The notes beneath the pieces were generated by a model. The model searched no databases and was not told where the DNA came from. It worked only from the letters and a program-made list of their open reading frames with translations. This document shows positions 9,405-16,867 of a stretch of 64,000 nt of DNA, piece by piece. The stretch covers positions 62,001-126,000 of the forward strand of contig JAKOXH010000026.1 in assembly GCA_029781135.1 (NCBI GenBank), in the 5' to 3' direction. The position numbers and the translations under genes are program-made. Numbering within the stretch: position 1 is the first letter of the stretch; each line of letters starts with the position of its first letter. The stretch comes from Planctomycetota bacterium (lineage in GTDB: Bacteria; Planctomycetota; Planctomycetia; Pirellulales; Lacipirellulaceae).

Positions 9405-9463
9405 CGAAAGAAATCTTGGATCTTGTGATGGTGCTTATCGAGTACAACGCCATTGGCATGGCA

Positions 9464-9886
9464 TTAGTCAAGTTTCGTGGTGAGCCTCACTCGCTTGGCG
9501 TGCGGTGTTGTTGCTAGCGCATTGACGAGCCGTTCGTCGGCGGTTAATAGCACCGCTTGCCTTTGCACCGCCAGAGCAATGTACAGAGCGTCGTAAACGG
9601 TGCGACCTGTCTCGGTGGCAATTTGTAGGGCCGATTCGATGAGGTCGCGGCTCGCCGTATAGTGGATCGGCATTTGCAAGATGTCGCCGATCAATTGCTC
9701 GACGACCGTGGGGGTCAGTTCGGCGCGGCGGACATATTTCCAAAGGATGTTGGCTGTTTCAGCAAGCAACAGATCGGGAGCCAAAATTTCCGTTGCCTCC
9801 TTCAAAGCGCTCTCGGCCTCGATGGAGCCGACCTCGTCGAGGAACAACTTGATCAGCACACTCGCGTCGACGACGATGCGGGTCAT
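9464..9886 (-). CDS. vapC: VapC-type PIN-domain toxin
   Basis: A 140-residue PIN-domain endoribonuclease, the toxin of a type II toxin-antitoxin pair that usually cleaves tRNA or rRNA. The acidic metal-binding residues are visible: D7 (VVDASVLIKLF), E43 (LAETANILWK), D99 (TVYDALYIALA) and D117 (LLTADERL). Its ATG overlaps the stop codon of the antitoxin gene in an ATGA, so translation is coupled. All active-site residues are present, so it is probably functional. The pair lies 170 bases upstream of the tRNA-tuf block but points away from it. Confidence 0.9.
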   Translation of the reverse strand: MTRIVVDASVLIKLFLDEVGSIEAESALKEATEILAPDLLLAETANILWKYVRRAELTPTVVEQLIGDILQMPIHYTASRDLIESALQIATETGRTVYDALYIALAVQRQAVLLTADERLVNALATTPHAKRVRLTTKLD

Positions 9887-10110
9887 CGTAGCCGGTCCTC
9901 ACGCTGTTCGAAGGCGCTATCCGATGTACGTTGGCCTAGTCGCTTCCTCCAGGCGGAGGCGGTCGCCAGAGACTCGACAAGCGTGCGGCCGGCCGCTTGC
10001 TCCAAAATCAGCTTCGTCTCGTTTTGCAGGGAGCGGCCGGAAAGTCGTGCCCGCTCCTTGAGACGGGTAACGACGTCGTCATCTAAGTCACGAACCAGAA
10101 TGTCTGCCAT
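9883..10110 (-). CDS. vapB: VapB/FitA-type ribbon-helix-helix antitoxin
   Basis: A 75-residue antitoxin with an N-terminal ribbon-helix-helix DNA-binding unit (MADILVRDLDDDVVTRLKER, then SGRSLQNETKLILEQAA), as in FitA-like proteins, and a C-terminal tail that should wrap the PIN toxin. An in-frame start 39 bases upstream would add 13 residues. The ATG at 10110 is preferred because the conserved domain begins there. It should repress its own promoter. Two direct repeats of AATGATAGCA lie just upstream. Confidence 0.85.
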   Translation of the reverse strand: MADILVRDLDDDVVTRLKERARLSGRSLQNETKLILEQAAGRTLVESLATASAWRKRLGQRTSDSAFEQREDRLR

Positions 10111-10152
10111 CGCGTCATTTTCAAAAGCGGTTAGAAATCGACCTACCAAGAC

Positions 10153-10181
10153 AATGATAGCATAATGATAGCACGCGGCAA
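10153..10181 (-). promoter_or_regulatory. Candidate vapBC promoter with direct-repeat operator
   Basis: Read on the minus strand, TTGCCG (10181-10176), a 16-base spacer and TATCAT (10159-10154) form a plausible sigma-70 promoter 43 bases before vapB. AATGATAGCA occurs twice (10153-10162 and 10164-10173) with an 11-bp step, covering the -10 and spacer. One helical turn of spacing is what a ribbon-helix-helix repressor would use. Confidence 0.45.
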
Positions 10182-10226
10182 TGCGGATTCGCGTTGGCGG
10201 AGGTGCAAATCTCTCGCCAACCGCCC

Positions 10227-10254
10227 TTGCGGCCGATCACAAGACCAGTATATT
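10227..10254 (+). promoter_or_regulatory. Candidate promoter of the tRNA-tuf block
   Basis: TTGCGG, 16 bases, then TATATT, placing initiation about 20 bases before tRNA-Thr. The -35 matches poorly and the -10 at five of six positions. It is called mainly from position. Confidence 0.4.
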
Positions 10255-10284
10255 AACTGATTCGCACAAGTTTCCCAGTATTCG

Positions 10285-10357
10285 GCTAGCGTAGCTCAAT
10301 TGGCAGAGCAGCTGATTTGTAATCAGCAGGTTGTGGGTTCAAGTCCCTCCGCTAGCT
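10285..10357 (+). tRNA. tRNA-Thr (anticodon TGT)
   Basis: 73 bases. The acceptor stem GCTAGCG pairs with CGCTAGC, followed by a T discriminator. The anticodon loop TTTGTAA is closed by GCTGA/TCAGC, and the T-loop is GTTCAAGTC. No CCA is encoded. It heads the tRNA-tuf-secE block. Confidence 0.95.
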
Positions 10358-10630
10358 CGTCGAGTGATTTGGACGTGAGTTTGGGGCCCTCGTGCGGCGG
10401 GTAAAGGGATCGGTTTTGTGGAGCGTGCCACGGTGAGTGGCCGTGGTGATTGGCAGGCGCTGTCGCCCCGTAGGTCCGGCGAAGAATTCGAGTGCCCATC
10501 CTGGTTTTTAGGTGGGTGGACTCGAGCGTCGAGCGGAAGTCAGCCCAGAGTGAATTCCGGTCGTTCGGGGCAACGGTTGGGGCGCTTCGGTGCTCGGCGT
10601 TGCGGCGCGGTAGCGTGCGGCTAGGAGCGC

Positions 10631-10713
10631 GGTGAGTTACCGAAGTGGCCAAACGGGTCAGACTGTAAATCTGATGGCTTATGCCTTCGCAGGTTCGAAT
10701 CCTGCACTCACCA
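10631..10713 (+). tRNA. tRNA-Tyr (anticodon GTA)
   Basis: 83 bases with a long variable arm. The acceptor GGTGAGT pairs with ACTCACC, discriminator A. The anticodon loop CTGTAAA is closed by TCAGA/TCTGA. 273 bases separate it from the tRNA-Thr before it, in which I see no gene. Confidence 0.95.
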
Positions 10714-10721
10714 ATGAAGAC

Positions 10722-10816
10722 GGTCGAGAGTCGAGTGTCGAGAGTCAAGAGCCAGAAGTGCCATGTGCACTGCTGCGGTTTGCTGGCTCTCGACTCTTGA
10801 CTCTCAGCTCTCGACC
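10722..10816. repeat. Folded tandem-repeat hairpin, unit TCGAGAG (period 7)
   Basis: Two 34-base arms (10722-10755 and 10783-10816) flank a 27-base loop. Aligning the left arm with the reverse complement of the right keeps the same 9+7+7+7+4 register, but the middle units differ (TCGAGTG, TCGAGAG, TCAAGAG against CTGAGAG, TCAAGAG, TCGAGAG). The arms therefore share a unit vocabulary and are not exact copies. It lies between tRNA-Tyr and tRNA-Gly. Confidence 0.9.
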
Positions 10817-10821
10817 ATTGT

Positions 10822-10892
10822 GCGGGTGTAGCTCAATGGTAGAGCAACAGCCTTCCAAGCTGATGACGAGGGTTCGATTCCCTTCACCCGCT
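10822..10892 (+). tRNA. tRNA-Gly (anticodon TCC)
   Basis: 71 bases. The acceptor GCGGGTG pairs with CACCCGC, discriminator T. The anticodon TCC sits in loop CTTCCAA. It starts 5 bases after the preceding hairpin element. Confidence 0.95.
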
Positions 10893-10899
10893 TTGAATC

Positions 10900-10980
10900 G
10901 GTCGAGAGTCGAGAGTCGAGAGTCGAGAGCCAGAGGAGTGATGCTTCTGGCTCTTGACTCTCGACCCTCCGCTCGCGACT
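10900..10980. repeat. Folded tandem-repeat hairpin, unit GAGAGTC (period 7)
   Basis: Four near-perfect GAGAGTC units on the left (10900-10933) pair with TCTGGCTCTTGACTCTCGAC on the right (from 10946) over a 12-base loop. The right arm ends in degenerate units just before tRNA-Thr. Same vocabulary as the element at 10722. Confidence 0.85.
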
Positions 10981-10985
10981 TGGCT

Positions 10986-11058
<73 letters not shown>

Positions 11059-11066
11059 TTGGGGAT

Positions 11067-11152
11067 GTGAGTATGTGAGTCGGTGAGTAAGTGAGTAGGT
11101 CGTTCTTCAGCAGGCACGACTTACTCACCTACTCACCTACTCACCAACTCAC
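11067..11152. repeat. Folded tandem-repeat hairpin, unit GTGAGTAA/G (period 8)
   Basis: Left arm 11067-11103 has four 8-bp GTGAGTNN units ending GTCGT. Right arm 11116-11152 begins ACGAC and has four matching CTCACNNA units. The loop is only 12 bases. It lies between tRNA-Thr and tuf, leaving about 58 bases before the tuf ATG. Confidence 0.9.
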
Positions 11153-11210
11153 TTCCCAGCGTTAAATCCAGTAATTAATTTCCCTAGGTAGTTGTCACTC
11201 AGGAACTAAC

Positions 11211-12410
11211 ATGGCCAAGGACACCTTTCAACGCAAAAAGCCTCACGTTAACGTTGGCACCATCGGTCACATCGATCATGGCAAGACCACTCTCACGGGT
11301 GCGATCCTGTCGGTCCAATCGGCCAAGGGATTGGCAAACTTCAAGTCGTACGCCGATATCGCCAAGGGCGGTACGGTGCGCGATGAAACCAAGACGGTGA
11401 CGATCGCCGTCTCGCACGTCGAGTACGAAAGTGAAAAGCGTCACTACGCCCACATCGACTGCCCCGGCCACGCCGATTTCATCAAGAACATGATCACTGG
11501 TGCCGCCCAAATGGACGGCGCGATCCTGGTCGTGTCGGCCGCCGATGGTCCGATGCCTCAAACTCGTGAACACATCCTCTTGGCCCGCCAAGTCGGTGTG
11601 CCGCGGATCGTCGTGTTCCTGAACAAATGCGACTTGGTCGATGACGCCGAATTGCTCGACCTCGTCGAGCTCGAAGTTCGCGAACTGTTGTCGAAGTACG
11701 ACTTCCCCGGCGATGAGATTCCGGTGATCCGTGGTGCCGCCAAGGCCGCCTACGATAACCCGAAGGATCCCGAAGCCAACAAGTGCATCGGCGAGTTGAT
11801 GAATGCCATCGATGCCTACATTCCGGAACCGGTCCGCGAAGTCGACAAGCCGTTCCTGATGGCCATCGAAGACGTGTTCTCGATCGAAGGTCGCGGTACC
11901 GTGGCCACCGGTCGTATCGAGCGCGGGATCGTCAAGGTTGGTGATACGGTCGATATCATCGGCCTGGAAGCCGCACCCAAGAGCACGACCTGCACGGGCG
12001 TCGAAATGTTCAACAAGACGCTCGATCAAGGCCAGGCCGGCGACAACGTTGGTTGCTTGCTCCGCGGTGTGAAGCGCGAAGACATCCAGCGCGGCCAGGT
12101 GCTCGCCAAGCCAGGCTCGATTACGCCGCACACCAAGTTCGAAGCCGAAGTATACGTGCTGAGCAAAGAGGAAGGTGGCCGGCACACGCCGTTCTTCAGC
12201 GGCTACCGTCCACAGTTCTACTTCCGTACGACGGATGTGACCGGTTCGGCCAATCTACTCGGTGGTGCTGAAATGTGCATGCCCGGCGACAATGCCCGAT
12301 TGGCAGTCGAATTGTCGAAGCCGATCGCCATGGACGAAGGCGTGCGCTTCGCTATCCGCGAAGGTGGCAAGACGGTCGGTTCGGGCGTCGTAACGAAGAT
12401 TAGTGAGTAG
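11211..12410 (+). CDS. tuf: Elongation factor Tu
   Basis: EF-Tu delivers aminoacyl-tRNA to the ribosomal A site as a GTPase. The 399-residue protein has GHIDHGKTT (G1), the DCPGHADF G3 motif and NKCD (G4), followed by the two beta-barrel domains, with normal length. AGGA lies a few bases before the ATG. The gene sits in the tRNA-tuf-tRNA-secE arrangement and not beside fusA. The last codons and the TAG stop overlap the first copies of the following repeat element. Confidence 0.98.
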   Translation: MAKDTFQRKKPHVNVGTIGHIDHGKTTLTGAILSVQSAKGLANFKSYADIAKGGTVRDETKTVTIAVSHVEYESEKRHYAHIDCPGHADFIKNMITGAAQMDGAILVVSAADGPMPQTREHILLARQVGVPRIVVFLNKCDLVDDAELLDLVELEVRELLSKYDFPGDEIPVIRGAAKAAYDNPKDPEANKCIGELMNAIDAYIPEPVREVDKPFLMAIEDVFSIEGRGTVATGRIERGIVKVGDTVDIIGLEAAPKSTTCTGVEMFNKTLDQGQAGDNVGCLLRGVKREDIQRGQVLAKPGSITPHTKFEAEVYVLSKEEGGRHTPFFSGYRPQFYFRTTDVTGSANLLGGAEMCMPGDNARLAVELSKPIAMDEGVRFAIREGGKTVGSGVVTKISE

Positions 12411-12519
12411 TTAGGTGAGTAAGTGAGTAAGTGAGTAGGTGAGTAAGTGAATAGGTAGCGAGCCGGAAGCGTGAGCGCCCGGAGATTGTTACCTACTCAC
12501 CTACTCACCTACTCACCCT
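12403..12519. repeat. Folded tandem-repeat hairpin, unit GTGAGTAA/G (period 8), overlapping the tuf stop
   Basis: The left arm begins AGTGAGTAG, in which the final GAG and TAG codons of tuf are read, and runs through five units. The loop contains GAGCCGGAAGCGTGAGCGCC, which can fold on itself. The right arm (about 12489-12519) has CTACTCAC units and ends 8 bases before tRNA-Trp. Confidence 0.88.
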
Positions 12520-12527
12520 TACCCCAT

Positions 12528-12600
12528 AGGGGCGTAGCTCAATTGGCAGAGCACCGGTCTCCAAAACCGGGGGTTGAGAGTTCGAGCCCCTCCGCCCCTG
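12528..12600 (+). tRNA. tRNA-Trp (anticodon CCA)
   Basis: 73 bases. The acceptor AGGGGCG pairs with CGCCCCT, discriminator G. The anticodon loop CTCCAAA is closed by CCGGT/ACCGG. The tuf-trnW-secE-nusG order is widely conserved. Confidence 0.95.
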
Positions 12601-12690
12601 CTTGTTGAAACGCAGCGAGTTTGTAGGTAGCGAACACTTTTGACTTCGAGTGTGCGACGACGCCCTCGGTGAATGGATTAAGGAATTGCC

Positions 12691-13146
12691 GTGGCAGCCT
12701 TCGTTCAGGAACTATTTCGCTTTGGTTTTTACAAACGAAACCAAGGCCGCATCGCGCGACAGGCGACCTTTGGGGCCTTCGCACTGATCGTTGCCTTGGG
12801 CGCTTGGACGTTGAGCAAGTACCTCGGCGGCATAATTAGCGATTATCCCGATATGTCGCTGACGAAGCAAAACGTGATCCGCTATGCCATTCCCTTGGCG
12901 CTGTTGGGGGCCGGCCTATGGGCGAGTTTCCGCTCGGTCCAAATGCCGACGTTTGCCGATTTTTTGATCTCCGTCGAAGGCGAAATGAACAAAGTCTCCT
13001 GGCCGTCACGCCAGGAGTTGTTTCGGGCGTCGTTGGTGGTGATCCTCGTGATTTTCATCATGGCGTTTATTTTGTTCGCCTATGACATCGTATTGAAAAA
13101 AGCTTTGGATATTATCGACGGGCTAGTCCAATCGATTTTTGGGTAA
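12691..13146 (+). CDS. secE: Preprotein translocase subunit SecE
   Basis: SecE clamps SecY in the inner-membrane Sec channel. The 151-residue protein has three hydrophobic helices (about 24-46, 65-84 and 112-137). The conserved amphipathic segment GEMNKVSWPSRQELFRAS precedes the last helix, which is the diagnostic SecE signature. The GTG start at 12691 is supported by AAGGA seven bases upstream. Two of the helices are additional to the minimal one-helix form, as in E. coli. Confidence 0.95.
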   Translation: MAAFVQELFRFGFYKRNQGRIARQATFGAFALIVALGAWTLSKYLGGIISDYPDMSLTKQNVIRYAIPLALLGAGLWASFRSVQMPTFADFLISVEGEMNKVSWPSRQELFRASLVVILVIFIMAFILFAYDIVLKKALDIIDGLVQSIFG

Positions 13147-13219
13147 CGCTGGCATTTGCTGACTTACAAGAGAATCCCGTAAGCGGGCCTTTAACAATCG
13201 TGGTGTGGCGGCAAATTCG

Positions 13220-14110
13220 ATGACCGACGATGAACGGGCAAATGCGGCAGATGATGCGGTCAGCAACCGCAGCGATGATACCGCGCTCGAAGATGGCGGC
13301 AGCCGAGACACCAACGGCCAAAGCCCTGCCGTCGAGCCGGTCGCGGCGGAGCCTGCGGCATCAAGGGGAGACGCAGTTGCCTCCGAAGCAAGCGGTGTTG
13401 CGCATACGGTTTCCGAAGAGGCCGATGGCGTTGCAGAAGCGGACGTCGAGCTATCTGAGGAAGATGCAGCGGCGGAGGAAACCAGCGCGGAAGCCGAGAG
13501 CGAAGTTGAAGACAATTCGCCTGCTGCCATCGCCCGCCGGCAGCCGGTCGAGTTGGCGTCGGATGAGCCGGAAGACATCCACATGGATTGGTACATTCTC
13601 AAGGTGCAAAGCAATCGTGAGCGCACGATTGCCGAGGCCCTCGAGCGGAAGATGCGGATCGAAGGCTACGACAGGTTCTTCGATCAAGCCATCGTGCCGA
13701 CCGAAAAGGTCACCGAGTTCAAAGGCGGCAAGAAGAAAGTTGTCGAGCGCAAGCTGTATCCGGGCTACATCGTCGTCCACATGCACATCAACGACGACAC
13801 GTGGTTCGCGGTTCGCGAAACGAGTGGCGTGGGTGATTTCACCGGTGCCGGTGGTAAGCCGACGCCCATGCTCGCCAGCGAAGTGGCTCGCATCGTGCAG
13901 ACCGAGGAAGAAGTAACCAGCGAAGCGCCGAAGCTCGATATCAAGTTCGCCGTGGGCGACAAGATCAAGGTGAAGGAAGGCAACTTCGAGAACTTCGAAG
14001 GCGAGGTTGCCAAGATCGACGAGGCCAGTGGCCGCGTCACCGTGTTGATTCATATTTTCGGCCGCAGCACGCAGGTCGAATTGGAATATTGGCAGATAGA
14101 AGCAGTTTAA
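13220..14110 (+). CDS. nusG: Transcription antitermination factor NusG with acidic N-terminal extension
   Basis: NusG binds RNA polymerase and links it to Rho or the ribosome. The NGN domain starts at residue 122 (MDWYILKVQSNRERT) and the KOW domain is near the C-terminus (KEGNFENFEGEVAKIDEASG), both normal. Before them lie 121 residues very rich in A, E, D and S with no predicted structure (SEEDAAAEETSAEAESEVED). The frame is continuous and starts at an ATG at 13220, or at a GTG at 13205. The ATG at 13583 would give a standard-length NusG, so use of the upstream start needs protein evidence. It lies directly after secE. Confidence 0.92.
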   Translation: MTDDERANAADDAVSNRSDDTALEDGGSRDTNGQSPAVEPVAAEPAASRGDAVASEASGVAHTVSEEADGVAEADVELSEEDAAAEETSAEAESEVEDNSPAAIARRQPVELASDEPEDIHMDWYILKVQSNRERTIAEALERKMRIEGYDRFFDQAIVPTEKVTEFKGGKKKVVERKLYPGYIVVHMHINDDTWFAVRETSGVGDFTGAGGKPTPMLASEVARIVQTEEEVTSEAPKLDIKFAVGDKIKVKEGNFENFEGEVAKIDEASGRVTVLIHIFGRSTQVELEYWQIEAV

Positions 14111-14114
14111 GGAG

Positions 14115-14216
14115 AGCTATTAGCTGTTAGCTATTAGCTGTTAGCCAGAAAGCGAGCCGGGCCGTCCCCGGCCCCGGACTTCTGGCCAACAGCTAAAGGC
14201 TAACAGCTAACCGCTA
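14115..14216. repeat. Folded tandem-repeat hairpin, unit TTAGCTG (period 7), GC loop in + orientation
   Basis: The left arm (14115-14150) is five TTAGCTR units ending CCAGAA. The loop has the hairpin CGGGCCG-TCCC-CGGCCCCG. The right arm (14181-14215) starts TTCTGG and has CAGCTAA units. It fills the nusG-rplK junction from 4 bases after the stop to 5 bases before the next ATG. Confidence 0.92.
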
Positions 14217-14221
14217 CTGAA

Positions 14222-14647
14222 ATGGCAAAACAATTCGTAGGTAGTGCGAAGTTCCAAATTCCTGGTGGTCAGGCCACGCCGGCCCCGCCAGTGGGTACGT
14301 CGCTCGGTAAATACGGCATCAACCTCGGCCAGTTCGTGCAACAGTTCAACGAGCGTACGAAGGAAGCCGGCGGCATGATGATCCCGGTCGTCGTCACGGT
14401 ATACAGCGACCGCACGTTTGAATTCATCACCAAGAGCCCACCGGCGGCGGTGCTGCTCAAGAAGGCAGCCAACATCGCCAAGGGGTCGCCGGTTCCGCAC
14501 AAGGAAAAGGTCGGCTCGGTCAGCCGGGCTCAAATGGAAGAAATCGCCAAGATCAAAATGAATGACCTCAACGCGAGCGATCTCGATATGGCGGTCAACA
14601 TGGTCGCCGGCACGGCACGCAGCATGGGGTTGGAAGTAAAAGGTTAG
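14222..14647 (+). CDS. rplK: 50S ribosomal protein L11
   Basis: uL11, 141 residues, binds the GTPase-associated region of 23S rRNA. The N-terminal domain has GGQATPAPPVGTSLGKYGIN and the C-terminal RNA-binding domain has KMNDLNASDLDMAVNMVAGT. Length is normal. The ATG is preceded by repeat-arm sequence (CTAACCGCTACTGAA) with no Shine-Dalgarno. First gene of rplKAJL. Confidence 0.97.
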   Translation: MAKQFVGSAKFQIPGGQATPAPPVGTSLGKYGINLGQFVQQFNERTKEAGGMMIPVVVTVYSDRTFEFITKSPPAAVLLKKAANIAKGSPVPHKEKVGSVSRAQMEEIAKIKMNDLNASDLDMAVNMVAGTARSMGLEVKG

Positions 14648-14650
14648 GAA

Positions 14651-14733
14651 AAGCTATTAGCTATTAGCCAGAAAGCGAGCCGGGCCGTCCTCGGCCCCGA
14701 ACTTCAGGCTGAGAGCTGACAGCTGAGAGCTAA
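14651..14733. repeat. Folded tandem-repeat hairpin, unit TTAGCTA (period 7), GC loop in + orientation
   Basis: A shorter copy between rplK and rplA. Left arm AAGCTATTAGCTATTAGCC. The loop GAGCCGGGCCGTCCTCGGCC is nearly identical to that of the element at 14115. The right arm is degenerate (GCTGAGAGCTGACAGCTGAG), so pairing is weaker. Confidence 0.85.
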
Positions 14734-14739
14734 AAAATC

Positions 14740-15417
14740 ATGGCAAAGCAATCCAAACGATATCGGGCCCTGGCAACCAAGCGCAAGGAAGATGCGATTC
14801 CGTTGCCAGAAGCAGTGAAAGTCCTCAAGAATTTCGAGGGCACGAAGTTCGATCAATCCGTCGAAATCGCCATTCGCCTGGGTATTGATAACACCCAGGC
14901 CGAACAGCTAGTTCGCGGCTCGATCGTGTTGCCCCACGGCATCGGCAAGCAACAGCGCGTTGTAGTGTTCGCCAAGGGTGCCAAGGCAGATGAAGCGAAG
15001 GCGGCCGGTGCCGATTTCGTCGGCGAGGAAGATTTGGCCGAGAAGATTAAGGGCGGTTGGACCGAGTTTGATGCCTGTATCGCCGCGCCCGACATGATGA
15101 AGCTGGTCGGCCCGCTCGGCAAAGTGCTCGGCCCGCGCGGTCTGATGCCGTCGCCCCGCGCCGGTACCGTCACTCCCGATGTCGGCAAGACGGTCAGCGA
15201 ATACAAGGCCGGTAAGGTCGAGTTCCGCAACGATAAAGCCGGCATCGTGCAGGCCGTCGTCGGCAAGATGAGCTTCGATGCACAGAAGCTCTCCGACAAC
15301 ATCCAAGCATTTTTAGATAAAGTAAGCAGCCTAAAACCAGGTGCCGTGAAAGGCACGTTCATCAAAGGCGCTCACATCAGCGCCACGATGAGCCCCAGCG
15401 TACGGTTAGCAGTGTAG
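14740..15417 (+). CDS. rplA: 50S ribosomal protein L1
   Basis: uL1, 225 residues, forms the L1 stalk that guides deacylated tRNA out of the E site, and in many bacteria represses its own operon. The signature [19 protein letters not shown] and the N-terminal [17 protein letters not shown] segment are present. It follows rplK after a repeat element. Confidence 0.97.
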   Translation: MAKQSKRYRALATKRKEDAIPLPEAVKVLKNFEGTKFDQSVEIAIRLGIDNTQAEQLVRGSIVLPHGIGKQQRVVVFAKGAKADEAKAAGADFVGEEDLAEKIKGGWTEFDACIAAPDMMKLVGPLGKVLGPRGLMPSPRAGTVTPDVGKTVSEYKAGKVEFRNDKAGIVQAVVGKMSFDAQKLSDNIQAFLDKVSSLKPGAVKGTFIKGAHISATMSPSVRLAV

Positions 15418-15424
15418 GAGAAGA

Positions 15425-15524
15425 GCGGTTAGCGATTAGCTGTTAGCTCTTAGTCAGAAATCCGGGGCCGAGGACGGCCCGGCTCCCGATCTGGCTAAGA
15501 GCTAATAGCTAACAGCTAATAGCT
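15425..15524. repeat. Folded tandem-repeat hairpin, unit TTAGCTG (period 7), GC loop inverted
   Basis: The arms (15425-15456 and 15490-15524) carry the same vocabulary as the elements at 14115 and 14651. The loop core GGCCGAGGACGGCCCGGCTC is the reverse complement of the loop in the 14651 copy. The loop, or the whole element, can therefore exist in either direction while the arms look the same. Confidence 0.92.
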
Positions 15525-15532
15525 TCCGAACC

Positions 15533-16066
15533 ATGAGCAAATACGTCAAAGACTTAATTACGAAAGACCTTCGCAAGCGACTCGAAGGCGTTGACGACGC
15601 CTTGGTAGTCGATGTGATCGGTTTGAAGAACGACAAGAACGTAGCCCTCCGGCAGCGGCTCCGCAAAAAGAACATTCACCTGTTGGTGGTGAAGAACAGC
15701 TTGGCGCGGCGCGCGACCGAGGGGACGCGCCTGGAGCGTGCGTTTGAGTCAACTCAAGGCACGATGGCGCTCATCTGGGGCGGCGAAGACATCATTTCGC
15801 TGGCCAAGGAAGTCGTCAACATCGCCGAGGACAAGAACTTCGCACCCTTCACGCCCAAGGGGGGCGTGATGGATGGCCAGCCGCTCGCCGGGGACCAGGT
15901 CAAGGCCGTGAGCAAGTGGCCCAGCCGCAAGGAGCAATTGAGTATTTTGAGTGGCCAAATTTTGAGCCCGGGGGCCAAGCTTTCCAGCCAGTTGCTCGGC
16001 GCGGGCGCCAAGCTCGCCAGCCAGATCAAGAAAAAGGGCGAAGGCGAGGATCAGCCCGCCACCTAA
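15533..16066 (+). CDS. rplJ: 50S ribosomal protein L10
   Basis: uL10, 177 residues, anchors the L7/L12 stalk to 23S rRNA. The N-terminal rRNA-binding domain (LRQRLRKKNIHLLVVKNSLA) and the GTMALIWGGEDIISLAKEV segment are typical. The C-terminal helix for L12 dimers is alanine- and lysine-rich. L10 with L12 often represses translation of its own mRNA in other bacteria, and the leader here is the repeat hairpin. Confidence 0.96.
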   Translation: MSKYVKDLITKDLRKRLEGVDDALVVDVIGLKNDKNVALRQRLRKKNIHLLVVKNSLARRATEGTRLERAFESTQGTMALIWGGEDIISLAKEVVNIAEDKNFAPFTPKGGVMDGQPLAGDQVKAVSKWPSRKEQLSILSGQILSPGAKLSSQLLGAGAKLASQIKKKGEGEDQPAT

Positions 16067-16068
16067 TT

Positions 16069-16130
16069 TGAATCAATTTCGCTTGGCGGGCTTCTAACGC
16101 CAGGTCGAAATCCACAATCCGATATCCGCA
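16069..16130. repeat. Degenerate folded repeat, unit CAATCCG (period 7), right arm dominant
   Basis: In the rplJ-rplL junction, heptads AAATCCA, CAATCCG and ATATCCG at 16108-16129 match the right arm of the element at 50643. A weak left arm (TTGAATCAATTTCG) and a small TTGGCG/CGCCAG stem precede it. Confidence 0.55.
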
Positions 16131-16173
16131 AACAAGACAACATAGACCCAGTACGAGAAAGGTAACCACGGCC

Positions 16174-16584
16174 ATGTCCACCGCGACGTTGGAATTCACG
16201 GAAACGACCAAGAAATTGGGCGATCAAATTGTCGGCCTCACGCTCAAGGAGGCCAAGGAACTGAGCGATTACTTGAAGGACGTGCACGGCATCGAGCCGG
16301 CTGCCGGTGGTGCCGTGATGATGGCCGGCCCAGCCGGTGGCGGCGGTGGCGGCGGTGAAGCGCCGGCCGCGAAGACCGAGTTCGACGTAGTGCTCGATGG
16401 CTTCGGCGACAACAAGATCGCCGTGATCAAGGTCGTTCGTCAGGCCACGGGTCTCGGCCTCAAGGAGGCCAAGGATCTGGTCGAAGGCGTACCGAGCAAG
16501 ATCAAGGAAGCCTTGTCCGAGGCCGATGCCAAGAAGCTCAAGACCGAACTAGAAGCTGCCGGCGCAACCGTCTCGATCAAGTAA
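16174..16584 (+). CDS. rplL: 50S ribosomal protein L7/L12
   Basis: bL12, 136 residues, is the multicopy stalk protein that recruits translational GTPases. The N-terminal dimerisation helices (residues 1-40) are followed by an A/G/P-rich hinge with six glycines (about 50-65) and the C-terminal domain [42 protein letters not shown] sequence precedes the ATG, giving a better ribosome-binding site than its neighbours have. Confidence 0.97.
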   Translation: MSTATLEFTETTKKLGDQIVGLTLKEAKELSDYLKDVHGIEPAAGGAVMMAGPAGGGGGGGEAPAAKTEFDVVLDGFGDNKIAVIKVVRQATGLGLKEAKDLVEGVPSKIKEALSEADAKKLKTELEAAGATVSIK

Positions 16585-16597
16585 TCGAGGCTGGTGA

Positions 16598-16653
16598 GAG
16601 CGGCCGCATGGGTGACTGGGGCTGATCCTCGTCACCCCGACAGCAGGCCGCTC
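16598..16653 (+). promoter_or_regulatory. Two-tier GC hairpin just after rplL
   Basis: The outer stem GAGCGGCC/GGCCGCTC encloses an inner stem GGGTGAC/GTCACCC, starting 14 bases after the rplL stop. There is no T-tract. It sits where E. coli has the rplL-rpoB attenuator, so partial termination or RNA processing is possible. Confidence 0.55.
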
Positions 16654-16788
16654 GAAAATCGCGTTTGGCAATTTCCTCCGCGCCGTCGATTGTGGGCGGC
16701 GCACTAGTTCGGCCCCCTTGGCATCAGATTGCATGAGCGTTCCCAATCGCTTGTATCTAAATTCTGCATGTCGATCGATGCTGCAGCT

Positions 16789-16825
16789 GGCAGTTGCGCA
16801 CGCGGTGCTCGCGTGCGCAACTGCC
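16789..16825 (+). promoter_or_regulatory. Perfect 16-bp hairpin in the rpoB leader
   Basis: GGCAGTTGCGCACGCG and CGCGTGCGCAACTGCC are exact complements around a 5-base loop GTGCT, ending 42 bases before the rpoB ATG. No T-run follows, so it is unlikely to be an intrinsic terminator. A duplex this long is a good RNase III substrate, as in the E. coli rplL-rpoB spacer. Confidence 0.6.
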
Positions 16826-16867
16826 GTTGTCGCATGCATTGCGCTCTGAGACGGAGTAACGATTCCC

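Noticed and set aside
14115..16130. Heptad hairpins as intrinsic terminators
   Set aside because: None has a T-run after the right arm, and they lie between genes that must be transcribed together. The true terminator type is seen at 25176.
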